From positions 1-16,295 of the forward strand of contig JARYMR010000023.1 of the NCBI GenBank assembly GCA_029907045.1: a stretch of 16,295 nt of DNA, written 5' to 3'. This document shows positions 1-6,888 of the stretch, one piece after another. The stretch comes from Candidatus Bathyarchaeota archaeon. Lineage in GTDB: Archaea > Thermoproteota > Bathyarchaeia > Bathyarchaeales > UBA233. Position numbers and translations under genes: made by a program. Under the pieces are notes generated by a model. It searched no databases and was not told the origin of the DNA. It saw only the letters and a list, made by a program, of their open reading frames with translations. Numbering within the stretch: position 1 is the first letter of the stretch; each line of letters begins with the position of its first letter.

Positions 1-1
1 C

Positions 2-970
2 CTATTCCTATCGGCAATAATGTTCATCATAGGGCTTTCTTTAGTTTATGCCATAATCGGCACAATCCTCTTCATACTAATCCAATACTTCTTAGGACCA
101 GCCATAGTCAGCGCTTCCACACGCCTACAATATCTAAAGCACGGCGGAAATCCATGGCTTGAATCCACAGTGAAAGAATTGGCAGACAAAAGCGGCATAC
201 CAATGCCAAAACTAGCCATTGTACCAGACGAAACGCCCAACGCTTTTGTTTTTGGAAGAACAGCCAACAGTGCCACCCTAGCGGTTCATGAAGGACTTTT
301 GAGGAAGTTGAACCAAGAAGAGGTTAAAGGCGTGATTGGTCATGAGTTGGGGCATATAAAGCATAAGGATTACATAATAATGACAATTGTTTCTGCATTG
401 CCATTGCTTGCTTACTTGATTGCACGGGGAACTTGGGAAGCGGCAAGATGGGCACCTGCATCATCAAAGAAGAAGGAAGAAAGCAGCATAAAAGCAGCCT
501 TTTTCGCCATCGCAATAATCTCCTACGTGGTTTACATAATTTCACTCTTATGCGTCATGAGGCTCAGCAGACTCCGCGAACATTATGCAGACGCATACTC
601 AGCCTACGTAACTGGTTCGCCTCGAAACTTACAAAGTGCATTAACAAAAATCACTTATGGATTGTCGCTTTCGCCGAAACCGCCTTCAGGAGCAAGAGCC
701 TTCTACATAGAAGACCCAGCAATGGCAAAACAAGAGATTCAGCCAATAATAGAGAAAAAAGCAGAATACGACTTGGACAAGGACGGAGTGCTTGATGAGA
801 GAGAATTGGAAATAGCCATGGAGAAAGAGGCCAAATCAACATGGGTTAAGATTAACACGTGGTTTGCAACGCATCCACCAACATTTAAGCGAATATTATT
901 GTTGCGTGAAATAGAGCGGGAAATGGAAAGTGGAAGATACACGGCAGACCGCATATATGCGCATGTTTAG
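2..970 (+). CDS. htpX: HtpX-like M48 zinc metalloprotease with EF-hand loop, 5' partial
   Basis: Membrane-bound zinc protease of the M48/HtpX family, which degrades misfolded membrane proteins. Counting from the ATG at 20, the zinc motif HELGH is at residues 108-112 and the third ligand is Glu187 in REHYADAYSA, the usual M48 ExxxD signature. Hydrophobic segments lie at about 4-26, 120-136 and 158-180. The frame stays open upstream of the ATG to base 2, and HtpX proteins normally have two N-terminal membrane helices where only one is seen here, so the true start is probably left of the window. An unusual part is a loop at residues 251-262 (D-L-D-K-D-G-V-L-D-E-R-E, bases 770-805), which matches a canonical EF-hand calcium loop at every ligand position, between the catalytic part and the C-terminus. 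It converges with the next gene, 3 bases apart. The family call is firm; calcium binding is inference. Confidence 0.9.
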   Translation, partial: LFLSAIMFIIGLSLVYAIIGTILFILIQYFLGPAIVSASTRLQYLKHGGNPWLESTVKELADKSGIPMPKLAIVPDETPNAFVFGRTANSATLAVHEGLLRKLNQEEVKGVIGHELGHIKHKDYIIMTIVSALPLLAYLIARGTWEAARWAPASSKKKEESSIKAAFFAIAIISYVVYIISLLCVMRLSRLREHYADAYSAYVTGSPRNLQSALTKITYGLSLSPKPPSGARAFYIEDPAMAKQEIQPIIEKKAEYDLDKDGVLDERELEIAMEKEAKSTWVKINTWFATHPPTFKRILLLREIEREMESGRYTADRIYAHV

Positions 971-973
971 CAT

Positions 974-1597
974 TTAACTAATACATTTAGAAGCATAATC
1001 AAGCAAAGCCTTTGTCTCATCCTTTTCAAGGCTTAAGCGAAAAAGCCCATCAACCCAATAATTGGCTAATTCTAGGAGAACCGAATCTACGTCTTTAACC
1101 ACGTAAACAAGTATACATTTAACTTTGGCATTCCAACGTTTTAAAATTGCAAAAGAAGCCAAAGCCGTTTTTAACCTCGCGGAATCAAGCTCCACTTTAG
1201 CATCGAAAACAATTTTCGGCTCAACAACGCCTCTCGCTTTCTTTCCTATGACAACATCAAACTCCATAGAATATTTCTCTCTACCTTTTTGCCAAACCAA
1301 ACATTTTTCTCCCCAAAAAACCTGCAAAGGCTTAGGAACACGCACTTTTGTTTGTAGCAAACGGTAAATGTACTCTTCAAAGGCGTAGGCGCGGAATTTT
1401 CCGAAAAATTGGGCAGCGCCAATTAGGGTTTTGTTTTCTTGTATGATTTTGGCAAACGCTAAAAAGTCTTTTAGGTTGAGGGTTTTTGTCCATTTGGCAT
1501 ATTGAACTGCAAGCTCCTTTCCAAGCATTTGTTTCTTTGGGTTATCGCTTGAACGGAGTTCGTTTATGTAATCAATAGCCTTCTTAATTCTTGACAT
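974..1597 (-). CDS. Orphan PD-(D/E)XK nuclease-fold protein
   Basis: A 207-residue soluble protein that I do not recognise as a named family. The N-terminal 60 residues are helical and charged. The centre looks like a PD-(D/E)XK nuclease core: Glu74/Glu75 in a helix (FEEYIY), Asp114 in MEFDVVIG, then Asp132-Ala-Lys134 in IVFDAKVE, followed by an amphipathic helix. That order and spacing (E...D...DxK) is typical of restriction-endonuclease-like folds, but the fold assignment is inference from motifs. The ATG at 1597 is preceded by GAGGCGA about seven bases upstream. It stands alone, divergent from thyX and convergent with htpX, with no methylase, helicase or toxin partner in view. It could be a DNA repair or defence nuclease, or a catalytically inactive relative. 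Confidence 0.75.
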   Translation of the reverse strand: MSRIKKAIDYINELRSSDNPKKQMLGKELAVQYAKWTKTLNLKDFLAFAKIIQENKTLIGAAQFFGKFRAYAFEEYIYRLLQTKVRVPKPLQVFWGEKCLVWQKGREKYSMEFDVVIGKKARGVVEPKIVFDAKVELDSARLKTALASFAILKRWNAKVKCILVYVVKDVDSVLLELANYWVDGLFRLSLEKDETKALLDYASKCIS

Positions 1598-1671
1598 TTA
1601 ATGTCGCCTCAGCTTTTTCTGGGCAAAACAGATTTATTACTTTCATGCTAAAGTGAAGTGGGGTCAAAGAA

Positions 1672-2370
1672 TTGAAAGTTAAGCTTCTACGTTATACTGC
1701 AGACGCAGAACTCCTATGCGGAACCGCCGCCTTAACCTCATCAAAAAGTGGAAGCCCCTCAGAAATCTTTGAAAAAATGGATGAAGAAACAGCTAAACGC
1801 ATTATAAGGCGGGTTACTGGTTACGGTCATGTTTCAGTCATTGAACACGCATCCTTCACTTTTAGCATAGAAGGCGTTTCAAGAGCCATGACCCACCAAC
1901 TTGTCAGACACAGAATAGCCTCATACACGCAGCAGAGCCAACGTTATGTCACGTATGACACTCTGGAAAAGTATGTAACACCACCAAGTATAGCAAATAA
2001 GGCCGAAGCAAAGAAAATCTTCGATGAAACATTAGAGAGAATTTCCGAAGCTTACAAGGAACTTTTAGCATTAGGAATTCCAAAAGAGGATGCAAGGTTC
2101 ATCCTTCCAAACGCAGCCAAAACAAACATAATCGTAACCATGAACGCACGTGAACTGCGCCACTTTTTCAATTTGCGCTGTTGCATGCGTTCCCAATGGG
2201 AAATAAGAGAAGTGGCGATTGAAATGCTTAAACAAGTGAAAAAGGCTGCGCCAATGTTGTTTGAGAACGCTGGACCCTCATGTGTTGAACTTAGCTATTG
2301 CCCCGAGAGAAAAATGAAACCGCCAGAATGCAATGTTGAAGAAATAAAGAAAAGATTCCAAACCCTTTAA
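1672..2370 (+). CDS. thyX: Flavin-dependent thymidylate synthase ThyX
   Basis: Makes dTMP from dUMP using methylene-tetrahydrofolate (or an archaeal pterin equivalent), FAD and NADPH. The 232-residue protein carries the ThyX motif RHRxxSxxxxSxRY exactly at residues 79-92 (R79, H80, R81, S84, S89, R91, Y92). It also has the upstream GHVSVIEHASFTF block (52-64) and the NARELRHFFNLRCC block (158-171), both typical of the family. The C-terminus has spaced cysteines (Cys204, Cys210, Cys220) in a GPSC...YCPE...C arrangement seen in a subset of ThyX proteins. The start is TTG, with GTGGGGT seven bases upstream; no in-frame ATG gives full length. It leads a co-directional run with the CofE-like gene (32-base gap) and the acyl-CoA synthetase alpha gene. 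No thyA is in the window. Confidence 0.96.
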   Translation: MKVKLLRYTADAELLCGTAALTSSKSGSPSEIFEKMDEETAKRIIRRVTGYGHVSVIEHASFTFSIEGVSRAMTHQLVRHRIASYTQQSQRYVTYDTLEKYVTPPSIANKAEAKKIFDETLERISEAYKELLALGIPKEDARFILPNAAKTNIIVTMNARELRHFFNLRCCMRSQWEIREVAIEMLKQVKKAAPMLFENAGPSCVELSYCPERKMKPPECNVEEIKKRFQTL

Positions 2371-2402
2371 GCATTTACAAGCTTTTAAATTAGGCATTTA
2401 AC

Positions 2403-3245
2403 ATGGTTAAATACAAAGTTTTAGCCATAACCACAAAATACTGGATACCGGGAGAAAATTATTTAGAAGAAATTTTGGAAAGCGTTAAGGGCAAAATAGG
2501 CGATGGAGATTTTGTTGTTATATCTGAAAAAGCGATTTCAACAGCCATAAACAACATCATTGACGAAAGCAATGTTAAGCCAAAACTAAGTGCAAGATTT
2601 ATTTCTAAATATTGGATGCGAATAATCTGGGGCTATTTTCTTGGACCATTATGCCATTTTCGAGGGAAACTGCTTCATTATTTGCGTGATTACCCAGTGA
2701 AAATGGGAAGCCGCCACAAACAAGTTGCCTTGCAGTATGCTGGGTTTTTGCAGGCTTTAATGTTTGGTTCTGAAGGCGGCGTAGATGGAAGCAATTTGGC
2801 TTATTCCTATGTGAGTTTGCCATTAAATGATGCTGTTAGCATTGCTGAGGAAATACGCAAACAGATTTGGTTGCAATTGGGAAAGAAAGTTTCCGTGATG
2901 ATAGTAGACACAGATAAAACCTTTTCATTCAAAAATTTCCATTTCACTCACCGCCCAAAACCTATTAAGGGCATTCATTCTTTTGGAGGGTTTATAGCTT
3001 ATGTTGTGGGGCGAATGCTTAAATTGAGGAAGAGGGCAACGCCCATCGCAGTGGTTGGATGCAGAATATCTGTGGAAAAGGCTTTGGAAATAGCTGAAAT
3101 TGCAAATCGCTTAAGGGGTTTTGGTGCTGGAAGAACTGTTTGGGATATGGCGGAAAAGTTTAATGTTGAATTAAATGAAGTGAGTTGGGAGATGCTTGAA
3201 ACGGTAAAGCATAAACCAATAGTTATTGTAAGAACCAAAAGGTGA
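2403..3245 (+). CDS. Divergent CofE-like (F420-0:gamma-glutamyl ligase family) protein
   Basis: A 280-residue member of the CofE fold family (PF01996 type), whose founding enzyme adds glutamate to coenzyme F420-0 using GTP and a divalent metal. Family landmarks are a DGDFVVISEKAIS strand-turn at 34-46, EGGVDGSN at 124-131 (equivalent to the CofE AGVDxSN metal site), LPLNDAVSIAEEI at 139-151, and VMIVDTD at 165-171 (equivalent to VISDTFG). It departs from classical CofE in two places. Residues 64-120 form a hydrophobic, aromatic and basic stretch. After the VDTD motif, the usual DTFGRPWR-type segment is replaced by unrelated sequence. It may therefore be a paralogue with another amino-acid ligase substrate rather than the F420 enzyme. 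No clear ribosome binding site precedes the ATG. The stop overlaps the GTGA that begins the next reading frame, indicating coupling. Confidence 0.8.
   Translation: MVKYKVLAITTKYWIPGENYLEEILESVKGKIGDGDFVVISEKAISTAINNIIDESNVKPKLSARFISKYWMRIIWGYFLGPLCHFRGKLLHYLRDYPVKMGSRHKQVALQYAGFLQALMFGSEGGVDGSNLAYSYVSLPLNDAVSIAEEIRKQIWLQLGKKVSVMIVDTDKTFSFKNFHFTHRPKPIKGIHSFGGFIAYVVGRMLKLRKRATPIAVVGCRISVEKALEIAEIANRLRGFGAGRTVWDMAEKFNVELNEVSWEMLETVKHKPIVIVRTKR
3241..3245 (+). promoter_or_regulatory. Shine-Dalgarno site that decides the acdA start
   Basis: GGTGA sits over the stop codon of the CofE-like gene and eight bases before the ATG at 3254. It argues for ATG 3254 over the GTG at 3242, and for translational coupling of the two genes. 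Confidence 0.6.
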
Positions 3246-3253
3246 AAGCACAA

Positions 3254-4756
3254 ATGAAGCCTAAAACAGAAAGTCTTCACGCCTTTTTCGCCCCAAAATC
3301 AGTCGCCATCGTAGGAGCAACCAAAAAGATAAACAAGGCGGGGCATGTCATTTTCAAAAACTTTGTCGAAAACAAGAGGAGGAGCGTTTTCAAAGGGGAA
3401 GTGTTTCCAGTAAACCCCTATGAAGATTCAATTTTAGGATTTCAATGTTATCCTTCCGTGACCAAGATTCCCGTAGAGTTGGATCTGGTTGTGGTGGTTG
3501 TTCCAGCAGAAATTGTGCCAAAAATAATGGAGGATGCTGCCTCTAAAAAAGTGAAGGCAGTTGTCATAATCAGTTCTGGTTTTAGCGAAATTGGAAAACA
3601 TGAACTTGAAAATAAAGTTTTAACAATAGCAAAAAAAGCCGGAATACGCATTTTAGGACCAAACTGCTTAGGAGTTTATGATTCAAAAACAGGCGTTGAC
3701 ATGCTTTTCCTCCCAGAAACAAAAGTTTTAACAACAGGAGAAGAAGTCATTGCGACGCCACGCCCAATGCCGGGAAACATAGCCATGGTAACCCAAAGCG
3801 GCGCCTTCGGTGTTGCAGCCCTCGATTATCTGGCTGGAAGGCAAATTGGAGTTAGCAAATTCGTAAGTTTTGGAAACAAATGCGACGTGGACGAAGCAGA
3901 AATGTTACGCTATCTATTACATGATGAAGAAACCAGAGTTATATTACTATACATTGAAGACATAAAATCGGGAAGAGAATTCATAAAAATAGCCAAAGAA
4001 GTCGCAAAGAGAAAACCAATAGTAGCCCTAAAAGCAGGAAGAACAGAAGCGGGAGCAAGGGCAGCTGCTTCCCACACTGGAGCCTTGGCTGGAGCAGACC
4101 AAATATATGATGCCGTTTTTGCGCAGACTGGCGTTATAAGGGCGAAGGATATGGAAGAATTCTTTGACGCTGGAAAAGCCTTGGCTATGCAGCCGCCCGC
4201 CGCTGGTAAAAATGTTGGTATAGTTACCGATGCGGGTGGTCCAGGCATAATGGCTGTTGACGAATGCGAGTTGAGGGGGTTAGCTGTTAAACGCTTTTCA
4301 GAAGCTACTATCCAAAAGTTTGAGAAATTGAAGGGGGAAGGGCGGCTTCCAAAATTTGCAACAAATCTCAATCCCGTCGACATAACTGGTTCGGGAACCT
4401 CTGAAATGTTTGAAACCGCAGTTGAAATCCTCTTTCAAGACCCAGAGATTAATGGCATAATATTGCTTGGTTTACATCATACACCTGCCTTGCAAGAAGA
4501 CTACATCGATAGGGTTGCCAAAGTTGCAAGTAAATATGATAAGCCAATCGTTGCATGCGACATCGGAGAAACAGAAATGGCTCTGCATACACGTTTCAGG
4601 TTTGACAAGCTTGGAATACCAGCATACTCATCACCCGAAGATTCCGCCAGAGCCATGAATGCCCTTGTAAAATATGGCGAATACCTAAAGAAGAATAACT
4701 GCCTAAAAGAGTACATACAAAACTTTCTAAGAGAAAAGCGGAAGATTTCACCATGA
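3254..4756 (+). CDS. acdA: ADP-forming acyl/acetyl-CoA synthetase, alpha subunit
   Basis: Alpha subunit of the NDP-forming acyl-CoA synthetase, which converts acyl-CoA, ADP and phosphate into acid, CoA and ATP; in archaea it supports peptide and sugar fermentation. The order is a CoA-binding Rossmann domain (SVAIVGA near residue 16), a succinyl-CoA-ligase-like domain (ILGPNCLG, TQSGAFG) containing the phospho-carrier histidine His274 in AAASHTGALAG, and a third domain with IVTDAGGPGIMAVDE. Length is 500 residues from the ATG, normal for a separate alpha subunit. No ATP-grasp beta domain is fused or adjacent. The frame also has a GTG at 3242, but that GTG lies within the GGTGA ribosome binding site (3241-3245) that is ideally spaced eight bases before the ATG at 3254, so I choose the ATG. 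The substrate cannot be told from sequence. Confidence 0.92.
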   Translation: MKPKTESLHAFFAPKSVAIVGATKKINKAGHVIFKNFVENKRRSVFKGEVFPVNPYEDSILGFQCYPSVTKIPVELDLVVVVVPAEIVPKIMEDAASKKVKAVVIISSGFSEIGKHELENKVLTIAKKAGIRILGPNCLGVYDSKTGVDMLFLPETKVLTTGEEVIATPRPMPGNIAMVTQSGAFGVAALDYLAGRQIGVSKFVSFGNKCDVDEAEMLRYLLHDEETRVILLYIEDIKSGREFIKIAKEVAKRKPIVALKAGRTEAGARAAASHTGALAGADQIYDAVFAQTGVIRAKDMEEFFDAGKALAMQPPAAGKNVGIVTDAGGPGIMAVDECELRGLAVKRFSEATIQKFEKLKGEGRLPKFATNLNPVDITGSGTSEMFETAVEILFQDPEINGIILLGLHHTPALQEDYIDRVAKVASKYDKPIVACDIGETEMALHTRFRFDKLGIPAYSSPEDSARAMNALVKYGEYLKKNNCLKEYIQNFLREKRKISP

Positions 4757-4800
4757 ATTTAGGTTTTGAGGCGATCATTGTAAGACGAAAAAGAAGAAGG

Positions 4801-5976
4801 TTAATGTTTGTGCTTCTTAGCGAAGATAAATGCTGTAAGTGTTGTAATCTGAAATAGCAGCAGAATGAATGCGGAAAATTCTGGAATTACGAAACCAGCA
4901 GTAATGCCTACATCATCATTGTCGAGAGCATCTATGCCCTCGTCGTATAAACCGTTCATGTTCACGTCAACTATTATGTCATATGCACCTACCGTTGACG
5001 GGTCACTCCAAACTACGACAGGTAGAACAACTCCATCATCGTCTGAGGTTATTGAAGTTGCGGTTCCAGGAACCCTAGAGGGAATAGCCATGCCATCAGT
5101 CCAGGTTTCAACATCCTCCACCAGATAGAAGTCATAGGTTGTATTTGGAAGGAAACCGCTTCCATTTGCTCGTACATCTTCGAAGAGATTGAAGTTGTCT
5201 TTTTTCGCCCCTGAAGAGTCGCAGCTTTCAATTAGAGGTGTAGGGAAGCTTAAATCTGCGTAGGTGTTGACGTATATTTTGTCACCCGCAGGATAATAGC
5301 AGTTTACAAAAGGATAGTAATACTGGATTTTGATTCCTATTTTGTCTGTCACGTTGCAAGAAAGGTCGCTGACGTCGCTTGTTCCAGCGTCGTTGCCAAT
5401 GAAGGGAATTGAGAACTCGCATTCCCAATGGTCATCTACCCAGCCCAAGCCTTCCCAATACTCAATCTCTGAAGGACTTGTGGTATGGTCAGTTTCATGT
5501 ATGAGGTCAGCATCAAAGTCTATTTCAGTGCTCTTCGAGTACCAGCTGGTATTGTAGTAGCCGTCACCAAGTGTATGGTCGCTTACCACGGTTTTCAAGT
5601 CTTCCTGTAGCGGGGTTAAAGTCCAGTCTCGGCTTCCACTACCATGACTTCCATCATCGCCTTCGTCAAATGCAATTATGATTTCATCCATAGAATGAGT
5701 GTAGATAGACCATAGTAGAAGCCCAAAATGAATATGTGTTGAATTATGCTTTACATATAACCAAGCATCGATGTCTATTGTGCCGTTTGTCAACACAATT
5801 TCATATTTTCTAGTGTCATTCCATTCTGCGCCACCCAAGCTTCCATCAATTACAGGAACAACATTGCTGAATTTTGCCTCAAGTTGAGGTGGAGGTAATG
5901 CAGCGAACGCATTTCTGCATAGCATCGATAACGTCAAAAGCAAAAAAGAAATAAACAAAAGCACATTTTTACTCAA
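4801..5976 (-). CDS. Secreted, membrane-anchored surface protein with CBM9/DOMON-like domain
   Basis: A predicted exported protein of 391 residues. It has a signal peptide at 1-25 (hydrophobic run, then NAFA before ALPP) and a CBM9/DOMON-like beta domain from about 37, starting with the typical VIDGSLGGAEWND and including DAWLYVKHNSTHIHFGL and EIIIAFDEGDDG. A second beta domain at about 262-362 ends in D-V-N-M-N-G-L-Y-D-E-G-I-D (337-349), a dockerin/EF-like calcium loop. The C-terminus is IPEF plus a hydrophobic helix and a KKHKH basic tail, a common archaeal surface anchor. Sugar or metal binding is inference. The frame extends upstream to a TTG at 6075, but GGAGAGGT four bases before the TTG at 5976, and the signal peptide starting right there, favour 5976. 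It follows ribK on the same strand after about 104 bases. Confidence 0.82.
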   Translation of the reverse strand: MSKNVLLFISFLLLTLSMLCRNAFAALPPPQLEAKFSNVVPVIDGSLGGAEWNDTRKYEIVLTNGTIDIDAWLYVKHNSTHIHFGLLLWSIYTHSMDEIIIAFDEGDDGSHGSGSRDWTLTPLQEDLKTVVSDHTLGDGYYNTSWYSKSTEIDFDADLIHETDHTTSPSEIEYWEGLGWVDDHWECEFSIPFIGNDAGTSDVSDLSCNVTDKIGIKIQYYYPFVNCYYPAGDKIYVNTYADLSFPTPLIESCDSSGAKKDNFNLFEDVRANGSGFLPNTTYDFYLVEDVETWTDGMAIPSRVPGTATSITSDDDGVVLPVVVWSDPSTVGAYDIIVDVNMNGLYDEGIDALDNDDVGITAGFVIPEFSAFILLLFQITTLTAFIFAKKHKH

Positions 5977-5980
5977 GCAA

Positions 5981-5988
5981 ACCTCTCC
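5981..5988 (-). promoter_or_regulatory. Shine-Dalgarno site for the secreted protein's TTG start
   Basis: The minus strand reads GGAGAGGT four bases before the TTG at 5976. This is the strongest ribosome binding site in the region, and it places translation start exactly at the signal peptide rather than at the upstream TTG (6075) or ATG (6006) codons. Confidence 0.65.
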
Positions 5989-6080
5989 ATTTTTAGATAA
6001 CCTCATTATTATTTTCAATAACCTAATAAAATTTACTATAAGTGATAGAGGGTTGCGGGTGAAATGGTTATCCAAAAAGG

Positions 6081-6491
6081 TTAAGTTAAAATTTTTACTT
6101 TAACGATGTCTCCATTTTTTAGTCCAAATTTTTTCCTCAAATTTACGGGAGCAATTATCTCAATCATGTTTTCCGGGTAATCCTCAACTTCTGGAATAAC
6201 AATTGCGCATTCCAATTTGTCCATAAAAACTGCTTTGAAGAGTATTCCTTGGCAGAATCCTTCTGCCGGCAGTATTTTTATGGCTTTTACTTTATTCAGA
6301 ACACGCCGTTTAAGGGCTATGCCGTCTTCGTCTAGCCTTATGTTTAAGGTTCCATTGTAGGGTGTGAAGACCAATTTTTCAGTTATTTGCCTTTTTACCC
6401 ATGGAAGACTAACGAATTTTGCACCTTCTCCGCTTCCTGAGAAAATTTTGCCTTCAAATTGTATTGCGTCTATTTTTGTTCTTTTAGCCAA
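6081..6491 (-). CDS. ribK: CTP-dependent riboflavin kinase
   Basis: Archaeal riboflavin kinase that phosphorylates riboflavin to FMN with CTP instead of ATP. The 136-residue protein shows the family pattern: an early glycine-rich FEGKIFSGSGEGAKFVSLPW block (13-32), then FTPYNGTLNIRL (42-53), FCQGILFKAVF (78-88), and a C-terminal LRKKFGLKNGDIVKVKI strand. It is the short form without the N-terminal helix-turn-helix found in many archaeal RibK proteins. The start is TTG at 6491, with GAAAGGT six bases upstream. It overlaps the end of the upstream unknown gene by 22 bases, so the two are very likely co-transcribed and translationally coupled. Confidence 0.93.
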   Translation of the reverse strand: MAKRTKIDAIQFEGKIFSGSGEGAKFVSLPWVKRQITEKLVFTPYNGTLNIRLDEDGIALKRRVLNKVKAIKILPAEGFCQGILFKAVFMDKLECAIVIPEVEDYPENMIEIIAPVNLRKKFGLKNGDIVKVKILT

Positions 6492-6838
6492 TTTGCAACC
6501 TTTCGGAAGAGGGGGTTAGAAGACATGTCAATGACTGGAACAATAATTTTCTCCCTAGTTTCGATTGTTGACTGATATTTTGGCATTAAAGCATAACCAA
6601 CAAAAGTCCAGTAAACCCTACCATTCTCAATTAATTCTTTAGCCGCAATTTCAGTGGATGCGGGAAGCGGAAAATATAAGAATACGACGCCTTCAGCCCA
6701 ATATAATCCTGCGGGCTTTCCCCCAGCAACTATGGAGGTGAACCTTGCTATTTCGTCTGGTGTTGAGAAGAAGTTGCGTTCCATGACCACAATTTGTTTG
6801 AAAGGCTCATATTTTACATCCACTTCACTTTTACCCAT
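6470..6838 (-). CDS. Conserved-looking small protein coupled to ribK, function unknown
   Basis: A 122-residue soluble protein that I do not recognise. It is rich in beta-type hydrophobic stretches (KQIVVMERNFF, GVVFLYFPLP, VYWTFVGYALMP, KIIVPVIDM) and ends in a short basic helix (RKVANWLKEQK). There is no signal peptide, membrane helix or cysteine cluster. Two ATGs compete, at 6844 and 6838. A GGGAG at 6848-6852 lies three bases before the first and nine before the second, so 6838 is preferred; leaderless initiation is also possible. The 22-base overlap with ribK suggests a role near flavin synthesis or use, but that is inference from context only. Confidence 0.75.
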   Translation of the reverse strand: MGKSEVDVKYEPFKQIVVMERNFFSTPDEIARFTSIVAGGKPAGLYWAEGVVFLYFPLPASTEIAAKELIENGRVYWTFVGYALMPKYQSTIETREKIIVPVIDMSSNPLFRKVANWLKEQK

Positions 6839-6854
6839 AAACATGCGCTCCCAA

Positions 6855-6867
6855 TTTGTATAATTTA
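6855..6867 (+). promoter_or_regulatory. TATA-like element in the ribK-operon/ino1 divergent promoter
   Basis: TTTGTATAATTTA lies about 26 bases before the ATG at 6889, the normal archaeal TATA-to-start distance, so ino1 is probably transcribed as a leaderless mRNA. The reverse strand of the same segment (CTTAAATTATAC) lies about 25 bases before the ATG at 6838 of the divergent gene, so it may serve both directions. Confidence 0.5.
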
Positions 6868-6888
6868 AGGTTCCCTTTTAATTTTGCT

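Noticed and set aside
433..795. 120-codon open frame in another frame of htpX
   Set aside because: It overlaps the M48 catalytic region, whose conserved motifs are in the other frame.
3910..4383. 157-codon open frame antisense to the acyl-CoA synthetase gene
   Set aside because: It lies wholly opposite a well-supported conserved gene, has low-information Ala/Ser/Pro-rich sequence and no ribosome site.
5976..6075. Longer start (TTG 6075) for the secreted protein
   Set aside because: It would add 33 residues before the signal peptide and lacks the strong ribosome site found right at 5976.
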